From an uncultured beta proteobacterium (lineage in GTDB: Bacteria; Pseudomonadota; Gammaproteobacteria; Burkholderiales; Rhodocyclaceae), in assembly GCA_903916205.1 (NCBI GenBank), contig CAIWVX010000287.1, positions 1-10,254 of the forward strand: DNA of 10,254 nt, written 5' to 3'. Made by a program: the position numbers and the translations under genes. A model generated the notes under the pieces. It was not told the DNA's origin, ran no database searches, and saw only the letters and a program-made list of their open reading frames with translations. Shown here in pieces: positions 1-6,611 of the stretch; the stretch's first letter is position 1, and every line of letters begins with the position of its first letter.

Positions 1-72
1 CGTGTTGTATACCGCGACGCCAAACACGGCAACCGCGCCAAGGCCCAGCAAACCAAATTGTAATTCGGTCAT
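1..72 (-). CDS. zipA: Probable cell division protein ZipA, N-terminal fragment
   Basis: Only the first 24 codons are in the window and the gene runs off the left edge. The peptide begins MTELQFGLLGLGAVAVFG and continues VAVYNT: a short polar start followed by a glycine/alanine/valine-rich hydrophobic segment, which would be a single N-terminal membrane anchor. ZipA is an inner-membrane protein whose C-terminal domain binds FtsZ and tethers the division ring; it has this anchor topology. The start codon lies 8 bp after the smc stop, and AGGACGG upstream of the ATG can serve as a ribosome binding site, so the gene is almost certainly co-transcribed with smc. The assignment rests on the N-terminal sequence and on the smc-zipA order known from betaproteobacteria. 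The FtsZ-binding domain is not visible, so another single-pass membrane protein remains possible. Confidence 0.6.
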   Translation of the reverse strand, partial: MTELQFGLLGLGAVAVFGVAVYNT

Positions 73-80
73 ATTCCGTC

Positions 81-3000
81 CTAAACGATCTGCTCGCGCA
101 AACGCAACGCTTCTTCCATGTCGACCTCAACGATACGCGAAACACCGGATTCCTGCATCGTTACGCCAACGAGTTGTTGCGCCATTTCCATGGCAATTTT
201 ATTGTGACTGATAAACAAAAACTGCGTATTCGCCGACATCCGCCGCACCATCGCACAAAAACGCTCGGTATTCGTATCATCCAGTGGCGCATCCACTTCA
301 TCGAGCAAACAAAAGGGGGCCGGATTCAACTGGAACATGGCAAACACCAGCGCAATCGCCGTCAGCGCCTTTTCGCCCCCTGAAAGCAAGTGAATCGTTG
401 AGTTTTTCTTGCCCGGCGGTTGCGCCATAACCTGTAGGCCGGTATCGAGGATTTCCTCACCCGTCATGATCAATCGGGCTTCACCGCCGCCAAAGAGAAT
501 CGGGAATAATTCACCGAAACTTTGATTCACGGCATCGTAGGTGGCTTGCAGAAGATCGCGTGTTTCTTGGTCGATTCGGCGAATGGCGTTTTCCAGCGTT
601 TCCATCGCCTGCGTTAAATCTTCGGATTGCGCATCAAGATAGCTTTTACGTTCGCGTGCCGATTCAAGCTCTTCAAGCGCGGCAAGATTCACCGCGCCGA
701 GGGCTTCAATCGAAGCTTGCAATGCGCTAATCGCATTCTGCAACGGACCAGGACGGGCACCCAGCAATTCGGCGGAGAGATTTTGTTCATCCGCCTGGTT
801 CTCGATCAATTGAATGGCCAGTTGATCATAGTTAAGACGGGCGGCCTGTTCCTTCAGTTTGAGTTCGTTAATCTTCTCGCGCATCGGCTCCAGACTAAGC
901 TCGACCTTCATGCGCTGTTCCTCAAGCGCACGCAAATCCAGTGTGGCGGTTTCCAGATGACCACGCGCCGCCGCCAGCGCCTGTTCGCAAATCACCCGCT
1001 GATCAAGTGCGTGTTGCAGTTGAGGTTCAAGATCTTCAGATTGCATGGCCTCCGCCGTTTCGGTACAGCGGGCCAATTCTTCGACAATGCGATCAATTTG
1101 TTTACACGCTAATTCGCGGTTATTGCTGATTTCTTCAAGCTTATTACTGGACTCACGCTGTGCAAATTGAGCTTCACGTAACTCGCGTTCCGCCGCATTA
1201 ACCCGCTCACGCTCATCGCGAAGCGTGCGCTCGGTCTCTTCAAACCGAGCCTTGGCGACATCCATCCGCCCTTGTAATTCACGAATCTTCTCTTGCTCGC
1301 TCTCGATGGACTCATCGGCGATGAAAAGCCGCTCGTTTTCCGTTTCTTCCTCGACCGCCATGTCGACCAAACTGGCGTCGATCTGCGCCTGCCGTTCGCG
1401 AAAACGATCCAGTGCCTGCGATAACTTCAGCGTCTCAACTTGAATGGCATGCGCTTGTTCCTGAAGATCGTTGAGTGTTTTGCGCGCCGCCTGCAAAGCA
1501 TTCTGGGCATCTTCCATGCGCGTTTCAATTTCAGCCAGTCGCGCCTGTTCCTGCTCAACCCGATCCTCTCGTTGAGCGATCAAGCCACACAACGCCTCTA
1601 TTTCGCGCTGACGTTCCAGCAAACCGTGTTCTGCGGCGTCGGGAGCAAACAAGCTAAGGCTCTGACGACTGACGATATCACCCTCAGGCGTCACGCAACA
1701 GGCTGCGCCGCTCAATCGCTCCCGAGTCGCTAGGGCGCTCGCCAAATCAGGGGCGGTAGACACGTCGCCCAGCCAGTCGGAAAGAATGGCCGAAATTTTA
1801 GAGTCATCGCAACGAATTCTATTCAGCAAGCGATCAGCACCGGCCTGAGCCGTTGCCCCTTCAACCGGTAACAACACGGTTAATTTGCTACCCGGCCGAT
1901 CTTTACTCCACGCCACATCCGCGTTCTCCGCGGCTAGCGCACTGAGCCGCTCGCGTAAAACCGCCTCGACGGCGTCTTCCCAACCGGCTTCAACATGCAA
2001 GGATTTCCAGAGCGGTTGATGCTGATTTAAGCGGTGCCGATGCAGCCAGTCACCGAGTTTGCCATCCCCCTGAACGCGCTTTTGCAATTGTTCCAGCGCC
2101 GAACGGCGGGCCTGTGCCTCAGCACGTTCTTTCTGAACATGTTGCACCGCCGCCAGCACATCACGACGTTGCTGTTCAAATTGGGGTAATTCCTGTTGTT
2201 TGATAATCAGGTCTTCTTGAACTTCGGCGATTCGTTCGCGTAACTCGGCTAGCGTTTCCTGCTTGAACTCAAACTCGACGCTATCCGGCTCCGGCAACGC
2301 TTCACGCTCCTGATTTAAGCGATCACGGCGACTGGCAATAATTTGAAGCGAACGTTGGGCGTGGCCGCGATTTGTCATCTCAACGTGCAAATGTTGTTCC
2401 GCCTGAGCCATCACCGCACGCTGCTGATTAACGCCTTCTTGCCCCTTAGTGTGGGCTTCTTCAGCCAGAGGCAAACGCGCCTGCTGTGCCTCCAGACGCA
2501 TTTCACCCTGCTCTACCCGATCCGCCGCCAAGGCCGAAAGTTCGAGCCAGCGGGCATGGTCGACAGCGAATTTTTCGACATCCGCCTGCCACTGCACTTG
2601 ATCCGCACTGAGCTGCGTCAATCGTGATTCATATTCGTGTTGCGATTCGCGACGATGGCGAATTTCAGCCTCAAGACGCGCCACTTCGGCGCTGGCTCGG
2701 TAATTGTCGGCCTGCGCGGTTTGCACCCCGTCACTGGTGGCAAAGTGGCGCTCCCGCGCCTCTTCCAAGCGGGCTTCGATTTCGCGCAAAGCGGCATTTT
2801 GCGCTTCAAGCTCGATCACCGCCCGTTCGACCTCACGCGCTACGCGCTCGCGCTCGGCTTGAGCGTCATTGCGCCGCAATAACCATAGAACCTGCTGCTT
2901 GCGCGTCAGCTCATCATGGAAAGCGCGGTATTGACGGGCCACGGCGGCTTGCCCTTCGAGGCGCTCCATCTGCAAACCCAGTTCAATACGGATGTCCTCA

Positions 3001-3581
3001 ACGCGCGTTAAATTATCGCGCGTATCGGCAATGCGATTTTCCGTTTCTTTACGCCGCTCTTTATATTTTGTGACGCCCGCCGCTTCTTCGAGAAAGACCC
3101 GCAACTCGTCAGGACGGGCTTCGATAATGCGCGAAATGGTGCCCTGACCGATAATGGCGTAGGCTCGCGGCCCAAGGCCCGTACCCAGAAAAAGATCCGT
3201 AATATCCTTGCGCCGAACGTGCAGATTGTTGATGTAATACTCGGACTGCCCGCTACGGGTCAGCAAGCGTTTAACCGACAATTCGGCATATTGCGACCAC
3301 TGTCCGGCAATTCGCCCGAGTGAATTATCGAAGACCAACTCGACCGCTGCCCGCGACACCGGCTTGCGTCCGCCGGAGCCGTTAAAAATAACGTCCTGCA
3401 TTGATTCGCCTCGCAACTCAGAGGCTTTTGATTCGCCAAGCACCCAACGCACGGCATCAATAACGTTTGATTTTCCGCAACCATTGGGACCAACGACACC
3501 GACCAGCTGCCCCGGCAAGAAAATCGTTGTCGGATCGACAAAAGATTTGAATCCAGCAAGTTTGAGTTTTGTCAGGCGCAT
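81..3581 (-). CDS. smc: Chromosome partition protein Smc
   Basis: This is the ATPase core of the bacterial condensin-like complex that, with ScpA and ScpB, compacts and separates chromosomes. The protein has 1166 residues, normal for the family. The N-terminal head has the Walker A motif GPNGCGKS at residues 31-38. Two long Glu/Arg/Gln/Ala-rich coiled-coil arms (about 165-505 and 655-1010) flank a globular hinge at about 505-650. The C-terminal head has the ABC signature LSGGE at 1066-1070, Walker B CLLDEVDAPLDD from 1091 with catalytic Glu at 1095, and the H-loop FISHNK with His 1126. The start chosen is the ATG that gives MRLTKLKLAGFKSF, the usual Smc beginning. The frame stays open for 46 more codons upstream, but that extension looks unlike Smc and would overlap the divergent promoter region. 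No strong ribosome binding site is seen; a hairpin sits there instead. Probably followed in one transcript by zipA. Confidence 0.97.
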   Translation of the reverse strand: MRLTKLKLAGFKSFVDPTTIFLPGQLVGVVGPNGCGKSNVIDAVRWVLGESKASELRGESMQDVIFNGSGGRKPVSRAAVELVFDNSLGRIAGQWSQYAELSVKRLLTRSGQSEYYINNLHVRRKDITDLFLGTGLGPRAYAIIGQGTISRIIEARPDELRVFLEEAAGVTKYKERRKETENRIADTRDNLTRVEDIRIELGLQMERLEGQAAVARQYRAFHDELTRKQQVLWLLRRNDAQAERERVAREVERAVIELEAQNAALREIEARLEEARERHFATSDGVQTAQADNYRASAEVARLEAEIRHRRESQHEYESRLTQLSADQVQWQADVEKFAVDHARWLELSALAADRVEQGEMRLEAQQARLPLAEEAHTKGQEGVNQQRAVMAQAEQHLHVEMTNRGHAQRSLQIIASRRDRLNQEREALPEPDSVEFEFKQETLAELRERIAEVQEDLIIKQQELPQFEQQRRDVLAAVQHVQKERAEAQARRSALEQLQKRVQGDGKLGDWLHRHRLNQHQPLWKSLHVEAGWEDAVEAVLRERLSALAAENADVAWSKDRPGSKLTVLLPVEGATAQAGADRLLNRIRCDDSKISAILSDWLGDVSTAPDLASALATRERLSGAACCVTPEGDIVSRQSLSLFAPDAAEHGLLERQREIEALCGLIAQREDRVEQEQARLAEIETRMEDAQNALQAARKTLNDLQEQAHAIQVETLKLSQALDRFRERQAQIDASLVDMAVEEETENERLFIADESIESEQEKIRELQGRMDVAKARFEETERTLRDERERVNAAERELREAQFAQRESSNKLEEISNNRELACKQIDRIVEELARCTETAEAMQSEDLEPQLQHALDQRVICEQALAAARGHLETATLDLRALEEQRMKVELSLEPMREKINELKLKEQAARLNYDQLAIQLIENQADEQNLSAELLGARPGPLQNAISALQASIEALGAVNLAALEELESARERKSYLDAQSEDLTQAMETLENAIRRIDQETRDLLQATYDAVNQSFGELFPILFGGGEARLIMTGEEILDTGLQVMAQPPGKKNSTIHLLSGGEKALTAIALVFAMFQLNPAPFCLLDEVDAPLDDTNTERFCAMVRRMSANTQFLFISHNKIAMEMAQQLVGVTMQESGVSRIVEVDMEEALRLREQIV

Positions 3582-3589
3582 GAAATGGA

Positions 3590-3610
3590 ACGCAGCCAGA
3601 AGGGCTGCGT
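3590..3610 (-). promoter_or_regulatory. Perfect stem-loop in the smc leader
   Basis: ACGCAGCC at 3590-3597 and GGCTGCGT at 3603-3610 form a perfect 8-bp inverted repeat with a 5-base loop. It ends 8 bases before the smc start codon, where a Shine-Dalgarno sequence would normally be. No T run follows on either strand, so it does not look like a terminator. It could be a protein-binding operator or an RNA hairpin that affects smc translation. The function is inference. Confidence 0.45.
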
Positions 3611-3675
3611 GGGCGAAGTTTCGTGAAAGTAATGAATGGTGCGGCTCTTTTAACGCATCGGCAGAATACGGCGCA

Positions 3676-3681
3676 TATAAT
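3676..3681 (+). promoter_or_regulatory. Candidate -10 box for queF
   Basis: TATAAT is a perfect sigma-70 -10 hexamer 40 bases before the queF start. No good -35 hexamer stands 16-18 bases upstream; TAACGC with a 19-base spacer is the nearest. The predicted transcript would start near 3688 and carry a leader of about 34 bases. Confidence 0.45.
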
Positions 3682-3685
3682 AGCA
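3677..3685 (-). promoter_or_regulatory. Candidate extended -10 promoter for smc
   Basis: Read on the minus strand this is TGCTATTAT, an extended -10 element (TGn plus a 5/6 match to TATAAT). It overlaps the queF -10 box on the other strand, so polymerase could not occupy both at once. No convincing -35 is seen, which is normal for extended -10 promoters. The smc leader would be about 90 bases and would include the hairpin at 3590-3610. Confidence 0.35.
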
Positions 3686-3721
3686 TTTTGCTAAGCCAAT
3701 TCGCTTTAAGACAGACCAAAA

Positions 3722-4141
3722 ATGACGACCAAACCAGCTAAAACACTCGAAACATTCCCCAATCCGGCCGTCCAGCGCGACTTCCAGATTCATATGGAAA
3801 TTCCCGAATTCACCTGTCTCTGCCCGAAAACCGGCCAACCCGATTTTGCCACCTTGATTCTCGACTACATTCCAGACAAAACCTGCGTTGAACTCAAAAG
3901 TCTCAAGTTATATATCTGGTCATTTCGCGAGGAAGGCTGTTTCCACGAAGACGTGACCAACCGCATCTTGAATGATCTAGTCAAAGCAACCAAACCGCGT
4001 TTTATGCGGCTTACCGCCAAGTTTTTCGTCCGTGGGGGCATCTTTACCAACGTTGTCGCCGAGCATCGGCAAAAAGGCTGGAAGCCCGCCCCCAGAGTGG
4101 AGCTTGCCGAATTTTCCACACAATTCAATACACGAAGCTGA
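3722..4141 (+). CDS. queF: NADPH-dependent 7-cyano-7-deazaguanine reductase QueF (short, YkvM type)
   Basis: This cytosolic enzyme reduces the nitrile of preQ0 to the amine of preQ1 with two NADPH, the last step before the base is inserted into tRNA on the way to queuosine. The 139-residue protein is a single T-fold domain of the short type I class (Bacillus YkvM) rather than the long two-domain E. coli type. Visible landmarks are the catalytic segment [12 protein letters not shown] with the nucleophilic Cys 34 and Asp 41, the QueF signature ELKSLKLY at residues 57-64, and the substrate-binding FHEDVTN at 74-80. The start follows directly on a short leader, with only a weak purine stretch as ribosome binding site. 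It is divergent from smc and 4 bp ahead of the YgfB/YecA-family gene, so the two probably share a transcript. No other queuosine gene is in the window. Confidence 0.97.
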   Translation: MTTKPAKTLETFPNPAVQRDFQIHMEIPEFTCLCPKTGQPDFATLILDYIPDKTCVELKSLKLYIWSFREEGCFHEDVTNRILNDLVKATKPRFMRLTAKFFVRGGIFTNVVAEHRQKGWKPAPRVELAEFSTQFNTRS

Positions 4142-4145
4142 ACCC

Positions 4146-4784
4146 ATGAACGCCAAAAAATCACCGCCAGCCCAACTCGCCGACGAACAACTTGACCGCC
4201 TTGAACAGTTACTCGACGACCCTGCACTTAGTGAGGCCATGTGCCTTGACGAAATTCAGGGATTCCTGTGCGCGGTGCTGTCCGGCCCACAAGCCCTCCC
4301 TGAAGAACAGTGGCTCCCCGATATTCTTGGCAGCGATGCCGCACTAGCAACCGCCGCAGGTCAAGAAGCCACCGGCTTACTACGCCATCTAGCCACGTCT
4401 CTGGAGGCCGAACTGGCGGCAGGAATTCCTCCCCTTCTCCTCCTCTATCCCAAAGAAAATGATGAACACGGGTTAAGTGACTATCTTCCCTGGTGCCAAG
4501 CTTATTTAGTGGGTGTTGATGCCGCCGAAGAAGACTGGTTTGAATTTCTTGGCGAAACAAAAGAGAACGACAAGATAAGCGACAAGATAAACGAAGAAAT
4601 TAGCTATCTTGACGAACGCCTTTTTCCAGTAATCGTTCTGACGGGAGAAGCTGAAGTCGCCGCACGCGAATGTGGCCAAGAATGGCCAGAGAACGAGGCT
4701 CGCGAAGAATTGATCAATGGCTGCGAGGATGATTTAGCGCAAGCGGTAACCGACATTTTTCGCTTCTGGGCCGCGAAACGCTGA
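4146..4784 (+). CDS. YgfB/YecA (UPF0149) family protein
   Basis: A 212-residue acidic, probably cytosolic protein of the UPF0149 family. The family core is visible as LDEIQGFLCAVLSGP at residues 34-48, the hydrophobic LLLLYP segment near 97-102, the WCQAYLVGV segment at 116-124, and a closing DIFRFW helix. The Cys-rich SEC-C metal-binding tail found on some YecA proteins is absent. The molecular function is not settled; a Pseudomonas homologue, YgfB, has been linked to control of a cell-wall amidase and beta-lactam resistance. The chosen ATG is 4 bp after the queF stop; an earlier in-frame ATG at 4032 lies inside queF and would add 38 residues unlike the family. Residues 142-149 contain DKIS-DKIN, encoded by an exact tandem 11-of-12-base repeat. 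The gene ends convergent to uppP, 36 bp away. Confidence 0.88.
   Translation: MNAKKSPPAQLADEQLDRLEQLLDDPALSEAMCLDEIQGFLCAVLSGPQALPEEQWLPDILGSDAALATAAGQEATGLLRHLATSLEAELAAGIPPLLLLYPKENDEHGLSDYLPWCQAYLVGVDAAEEDWFEFLGETKENDKISDKINEEISYLDERLFPVIVLTGEAEVAARECGQEWPENEAREELINGCEDDLAQAVTDIFRFWAAKR
4568..4590 (+). repeat. In-frame 12-bp tandem duplication
   Basis: CGACAAGATAA occurs at 4568-4578 and again at 4580-4590, a period of 12 bp. It encodes DKIS then DKIN inside the YgfB/YecA-family gene, so the duplication keeps the frame and adds four residues in a charged, probably exposed stretch. Confidence 0.8.
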
Positions 4785-4796
4785 ACCGAAACGCTG
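4774..4796 (+). repeat. Short direct repeat across the stop codon of the YgfB/YecA-family gene
   Basis: CGAAACGCTG occurs at 4774-4783 and 4787-4796, a period of 13 bp. The first copy runs into the TGA stop codon and the second lies just beyond it. It looks like a small slippage duplication. No intrinsic terminator is seen in the 36 bp between this gene and the convergent uppP. Confidence 0.7.
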
Positions 4797-4820
4797 CGCG
4801 GTGACGAGCTAAAGCTAGAC

Positions 4821-5642
4821 TCATCCAGCCCACAGGATTAAATCAAGCTTCCAGGTCATCAGGACGACCATCCCGAAAGCGATGCGGTACCACGCAAAAA
4901 TACTGTAATCATGGGTGCTGATGTAGCGCAGCAGGGCACGTACCGCACAGGTGGCGGCGATGAAAGCGGCGACAAAACCGACCAACCACATACCAAGATC
5001 GTCAAAGGCGAGCAACGCACGTTCTTTGTAAAGCTGGTATAGCGTGGCGACGATCAATGTTGGAATCGCCAGAAAAAAAGAAAATTCGGTAGCGGCACGG
5101 CGTGACAAGCCAAAAAACAAACCGCCGATAATCGTCGCCCCCGAACGCGAGGTGCCAGGGATCAAGGCCAGCGCTTGAGCCAATCCGAGTTTAAGCGCAT
5201 CGAGCAGCGACAAATCGTCAAGCGATTCGACGCGGATTTTATGCTTTTGCCGTTCTGCCCATAGAATAATCAGGCCGCCTAAGATGAATGTGCTGGCGAC
5301 GGTTGGGGCATTGAACAAATGAGTCTTGATGGCTTTGCCAAAAAAGAGACCGAGAATAGCCAACGGGAGAAAAGCCACAGCCATGTTAATGACGAAGCGT
5401 TGAGCCGAGCGCTCGTGCGTCAATCCGCCCAAAACTTCGCTGAACTTGGCCCGGTATTCCCAGCTCACAGCAAGAATGGCACCTGACTGGATAACAATTT
5501 CAAACAGTTTTCCACGCTCATCATTAAAACCAAGCAGATCGCCAACCAGAATCAGGTGCCCGGTTGACGAGACTGGCAGAAACTCAGTGAGTCCCTCGAC
5601 GACGCCAAGAATGAGTGCTTTGATCAGGATTAAAACGTCCAC
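4821..5642 (-). CDS. uppP: Undecaprenyl-diphosphatase UppP (BacA)
   Basis: An integral inner-membrane phosphatase that converts undecaprenyl diphosphate to undecaprenyl phosphate, recycling the lipid carrier for peptidoglycan and surface polysaccharides; overexpression of homologues gives bacitracin resistance. The protein is 273 residues, the usual length, and mostly hydrophobic. The two active-site motifs are present: [14 protein letters not shown] at residues 16-29 (with Glu 16, Glu 20 and His 29) and PGTSRSG at 162-168 (with Arg 166). The start is GTG: an in-frame TGA lies 12 bases upstream, so no earlier start is possible, and the resulting N terminus ([13 protein letters not shown]) matches the family. 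The ribosome binding site is weak (GAAAG). It is read alone, convergent to the YgfB/YecA-family gene, with an insertion-sequence remnant ending about 50 bp upstream. Confidence 0.97.
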   Translation of the reverse strand: MDVLILIKALILGVVEGLTEFLPVSSTGHLILVGDLLGFNDERGKLFEIVIQSGAILAVSWEYRAKFSEVLGGLTHERSAQRFVINMAVAFLPLAILGLFFGKAIKTHLFNAPTVASTFILGGLIILWAERQKHKIRVESLDDLSLLDALKLGLAQALALIPGTSRSGATIIGGLFFGLSRRAATEFSFFLAIPTLIVATLYQLYKERALLAFDDLGMWLVGFVAAFIAATCAVRALLRYISTHDYSIFAWYRIAFGMVVLMTWKLDLILWAG

Positions 5643-5665
5643 GTGAGACTTTCATAAAAATCATC

Positions 5666-5674
5666 ATTTTAACA
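5666..5674 (-). promoter_or_regulatory. Candidate extended -10 promoter for uppP
   Basis: Read on the minus strand this is TGTTAAAAT, a TGn extension plus TAAAAT (5/6 match to TATAAT). It lies 24 bases upstream of the GTG start and predicts a short leader of about 17 bases. The -35 position at 5689-5694 reads GCTGAT, a poor match, and directly borders the insertion-sequence end at 5695. Confidence 0.35.
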
Positions 5675-5714
5675 GGCCAACTTAGTGAATCAGCCAGGGC
5701 AATCGCACGAATTC

Positions 5715-5964
5715 TTATAGAAGACCGAGTAGTTTTTCGCGGTAAGCGATGGAAGATGCCGCGCCGAGGCGCTGGACTTTGAGGCTACCTTTGCGCTTAC
5801 GGGCGCATAGCGAATGAGGTTGCGGGCGAAGTGACGCACGACGGAGAAGTTGTGTGCGGTATGGTGGGTTCGAGCGCGTATCTGGTCGTCGGCAAAAACA
5901 ACATCTATGCCGCAGTGAAGGCTGGTTTCAACGGCCCCGTGTTGGCGCATGGCGTGATTGTACC
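5715..5964 (-). pseudogene. ISAs1-family transposase, C-terminal fragment, frameshifted
   Basis: The minus strand encodes RQHGAVETSLHCGIDVVFADD followed by an N-terminus-proximal match to the ISAs1 family end (pattern R-H-W-x-x-E-N-x-L-H-W, then a D-V-x-F-x-D-D block and N-F-x-V-x-R-H). Two tryptophans of that pattern are changed to Gly and Cys. Near 5801-5807 the frame is broken: after NLIRYA the matching sequence continues in another frame as RKRKGSLKVQRLGAASSIAY and then REKLLGLL with a stop at 5715-5717, so one base has been lost. The larger N-terminal part of the transposase, with the first catalytic residues, is missing, so the protein cannot be active. Its upstream edge is a 14-bp-period repeat where IS630 sequence begins. 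The family assignment rests on remembered motifs. Confidence 0.72.
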
Positions 5965-5974
5965 GGCGTGATTG
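5951..5974. repeat. 10-bp direct repeat at the junction of two transposase remnants
   Basis: GGCGTGATTG occurs at 5951-5960 and 5965-5974, with TACC between. IS630-like coding similarity stops at 5975, immediately beside the second copy, and ISAs1-like similarity starts near the first. The repeat probably marks the joining or slippage event that fused the two remnants. Confidence 0.6.
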
Positions 5975-6524
5975 AGTTGCGCCGTTCAGTGTCTTGCGAG
6001 AGAGAATGCTAAATCAGATTTCGACTTGGTTGAGCCAACTCGCGGAAGCCTTTATGCCTCGCACAATTTTGCCGCTACTGGTGCAGACATACTCAGTCTT
6101 TTTTCCAGCGCCTGAAGCGAGGGCTTCTCGTCGATATTGAGCACAAAGGCATTTTCCGGTGGGCTCAGATACAACCTGACGATGTCCGCCGCCTTAGCCG
6201 AAAACTCGGGATTCGTGCTCACGCACCACGACCGATGCCGCCGAAGTTGGATGCCTTCCTTGCGCAAAACACGCCAAACAACGTCGTCCGAAACACCGAG
6301 TGCTTGCGCCAACGTTCCGCCGTCCCCGCCGGACAGCCCTGCCGGAGGCGTGCTTCAAGTTGCTTGAGAATACGCTGCCGCAATTCCGGTACGGGATAGA
6401 TCGCCGGTTTGCCCGACCACGGACGATCATGCCGTCCCGCAGGGCACACGAGTACAATCTTGGCGCACTCCACCCGTCGCGCTTCCTCGGTTCGGTTCTT
6501 GCTCAACGATTGCCCTGAAAACAA
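5975..6524 (-). pseudogene. IS630-family transposase, multiply broken remnant
   Basis: Pieces of one IS630-type DDE transposase follow each other in three frames on the minus strand. The order is: RTEEARRVECAKIVLVCPAG; a gap in which the helix-turn-helix region is missing, joined near 6430-6442 to HDRPWSGKPAIYP and ELRQRILKQLEA; a one-base loss near 6350 leading to TPPAGLSGGDGGTLAQALGVS; then DDVVWRVLRKEGIQL, RRHRSWCVSTNPEF and IDEKPSLQALEK, which carries the first catalytic Asp. One A lost in the run at 6099-6104 shifts the frame to YVCTSSGKIVRGIK, which is joined near 6045-6052 straight to ASWLNQVEI. The stretch with the second catalytic Asp, about 80-100 residues in relatives, is deleted. 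The family's WF after NQVEI is here TGA (6014-6016) then Phe. SILSRKTLNGAT closes the match. Nothing functional can be made. Confidence 0.82.
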
Positions 6525-6551
6525 TCCTTCAGCCGCAACAGCTTTTCGCGG

Positions 6552-6580
6552 TTTACGCTAGACTTCGGCACTCCTATTTT
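6552..6580 (+). promoter_or_regulatory. Candidate sigma-70 promoter for the ATP-grasp/alpha-E operon
   Basis: TTTACG at 6552-6557 (4/6 to TTGACA) and TATTTT at 6575-6580 (4/6 to TATAAT) are separated by 17 bases. The predicted start near 6587 leaves a leader of about 25 bases. It lies just outside the insertion-sequence remnant. The matches are weak and could be chance. Confidence 0.3.
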
Positions 6581-6611
6581 TTGCGAAGAGTAATCTCCGT
6601 CGATTCTTCTT

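Larger units (their letters stand above)
5695..6517. mobile_element. Decayed nested insertion-sequence remnant bounded by 11-bp inverted repeats
   Basis: CAGGGCAATCG at 5695-5705 and its exact reverse complement at 6507-6517 face each other at the two edges of a block that holds only broken transposase sequence. The right-hand end of the ISAs1 transposase fragment stops about 10 bp inside the first copy, where a terminal repeat should be, and a CAGGGCAA-type tip recalls ISAs1-family ends (from memory, not checked). Beyond 11 bp the two ends do not match, and no target duplication is visible in the flanks (GAATCAGC against AAAACAAT). The simplest reading is an ISAs1 element largely replaced by an IS630 insertion and later deletions. 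Confidence 0.5.

Noticed and set aside
627..1112. A 161-residue plus-strand open frame inside smc
   Set aside because: It lies fully opposite conserved Smc coding sequence, with a composition expected of an antisense shadow. The other long opposite-strand frames within smc, the ATP-grasp/alpha-E gene and the transglutaminase-like gene are rejected for the same reason.
3582..3719. A 46-residue N-terminal extension of Smc in the open frame
   Set aside because: The extension is unlike Smc, runs through the hairpin and the divergent promoter region, and the standard start MRLTKLKLAGFKSF is at 3581.
3582..3721. A preQ1 riboswitch ahead of queF
   Set aside because: The likely leader is only about 34 bases and shows no aptamer-like pseudoknot elements. 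The hairpin at 3590-3610 lies upstream of the predicted queF transcript start.
4032..4145. A longer start for the YgfB/YecA-family gene inside queF
   Set aside because: The added 38 residues are an out-of-frame reading of queF and do not resemble the family; the ATG at 4146 fits.
4785..4820. A bidirectional terminator between the convergent YgfB/YecA-family gene and uppP
   Set aside because: Only the short AGCT-aa-AGCT palindrome is present, with no stable GC-rich stem and no T run on either strand.
6506..6571. A small minus-strand ORF from a GTG at 6571 (VPKSSVNREKLLRLKDCFQG and two more residues)
   Set aside because: It is only 22 codons, its AGGA directly touches the start codon, and no family is recognised. 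It may be a leftover of the sequence the element entered.
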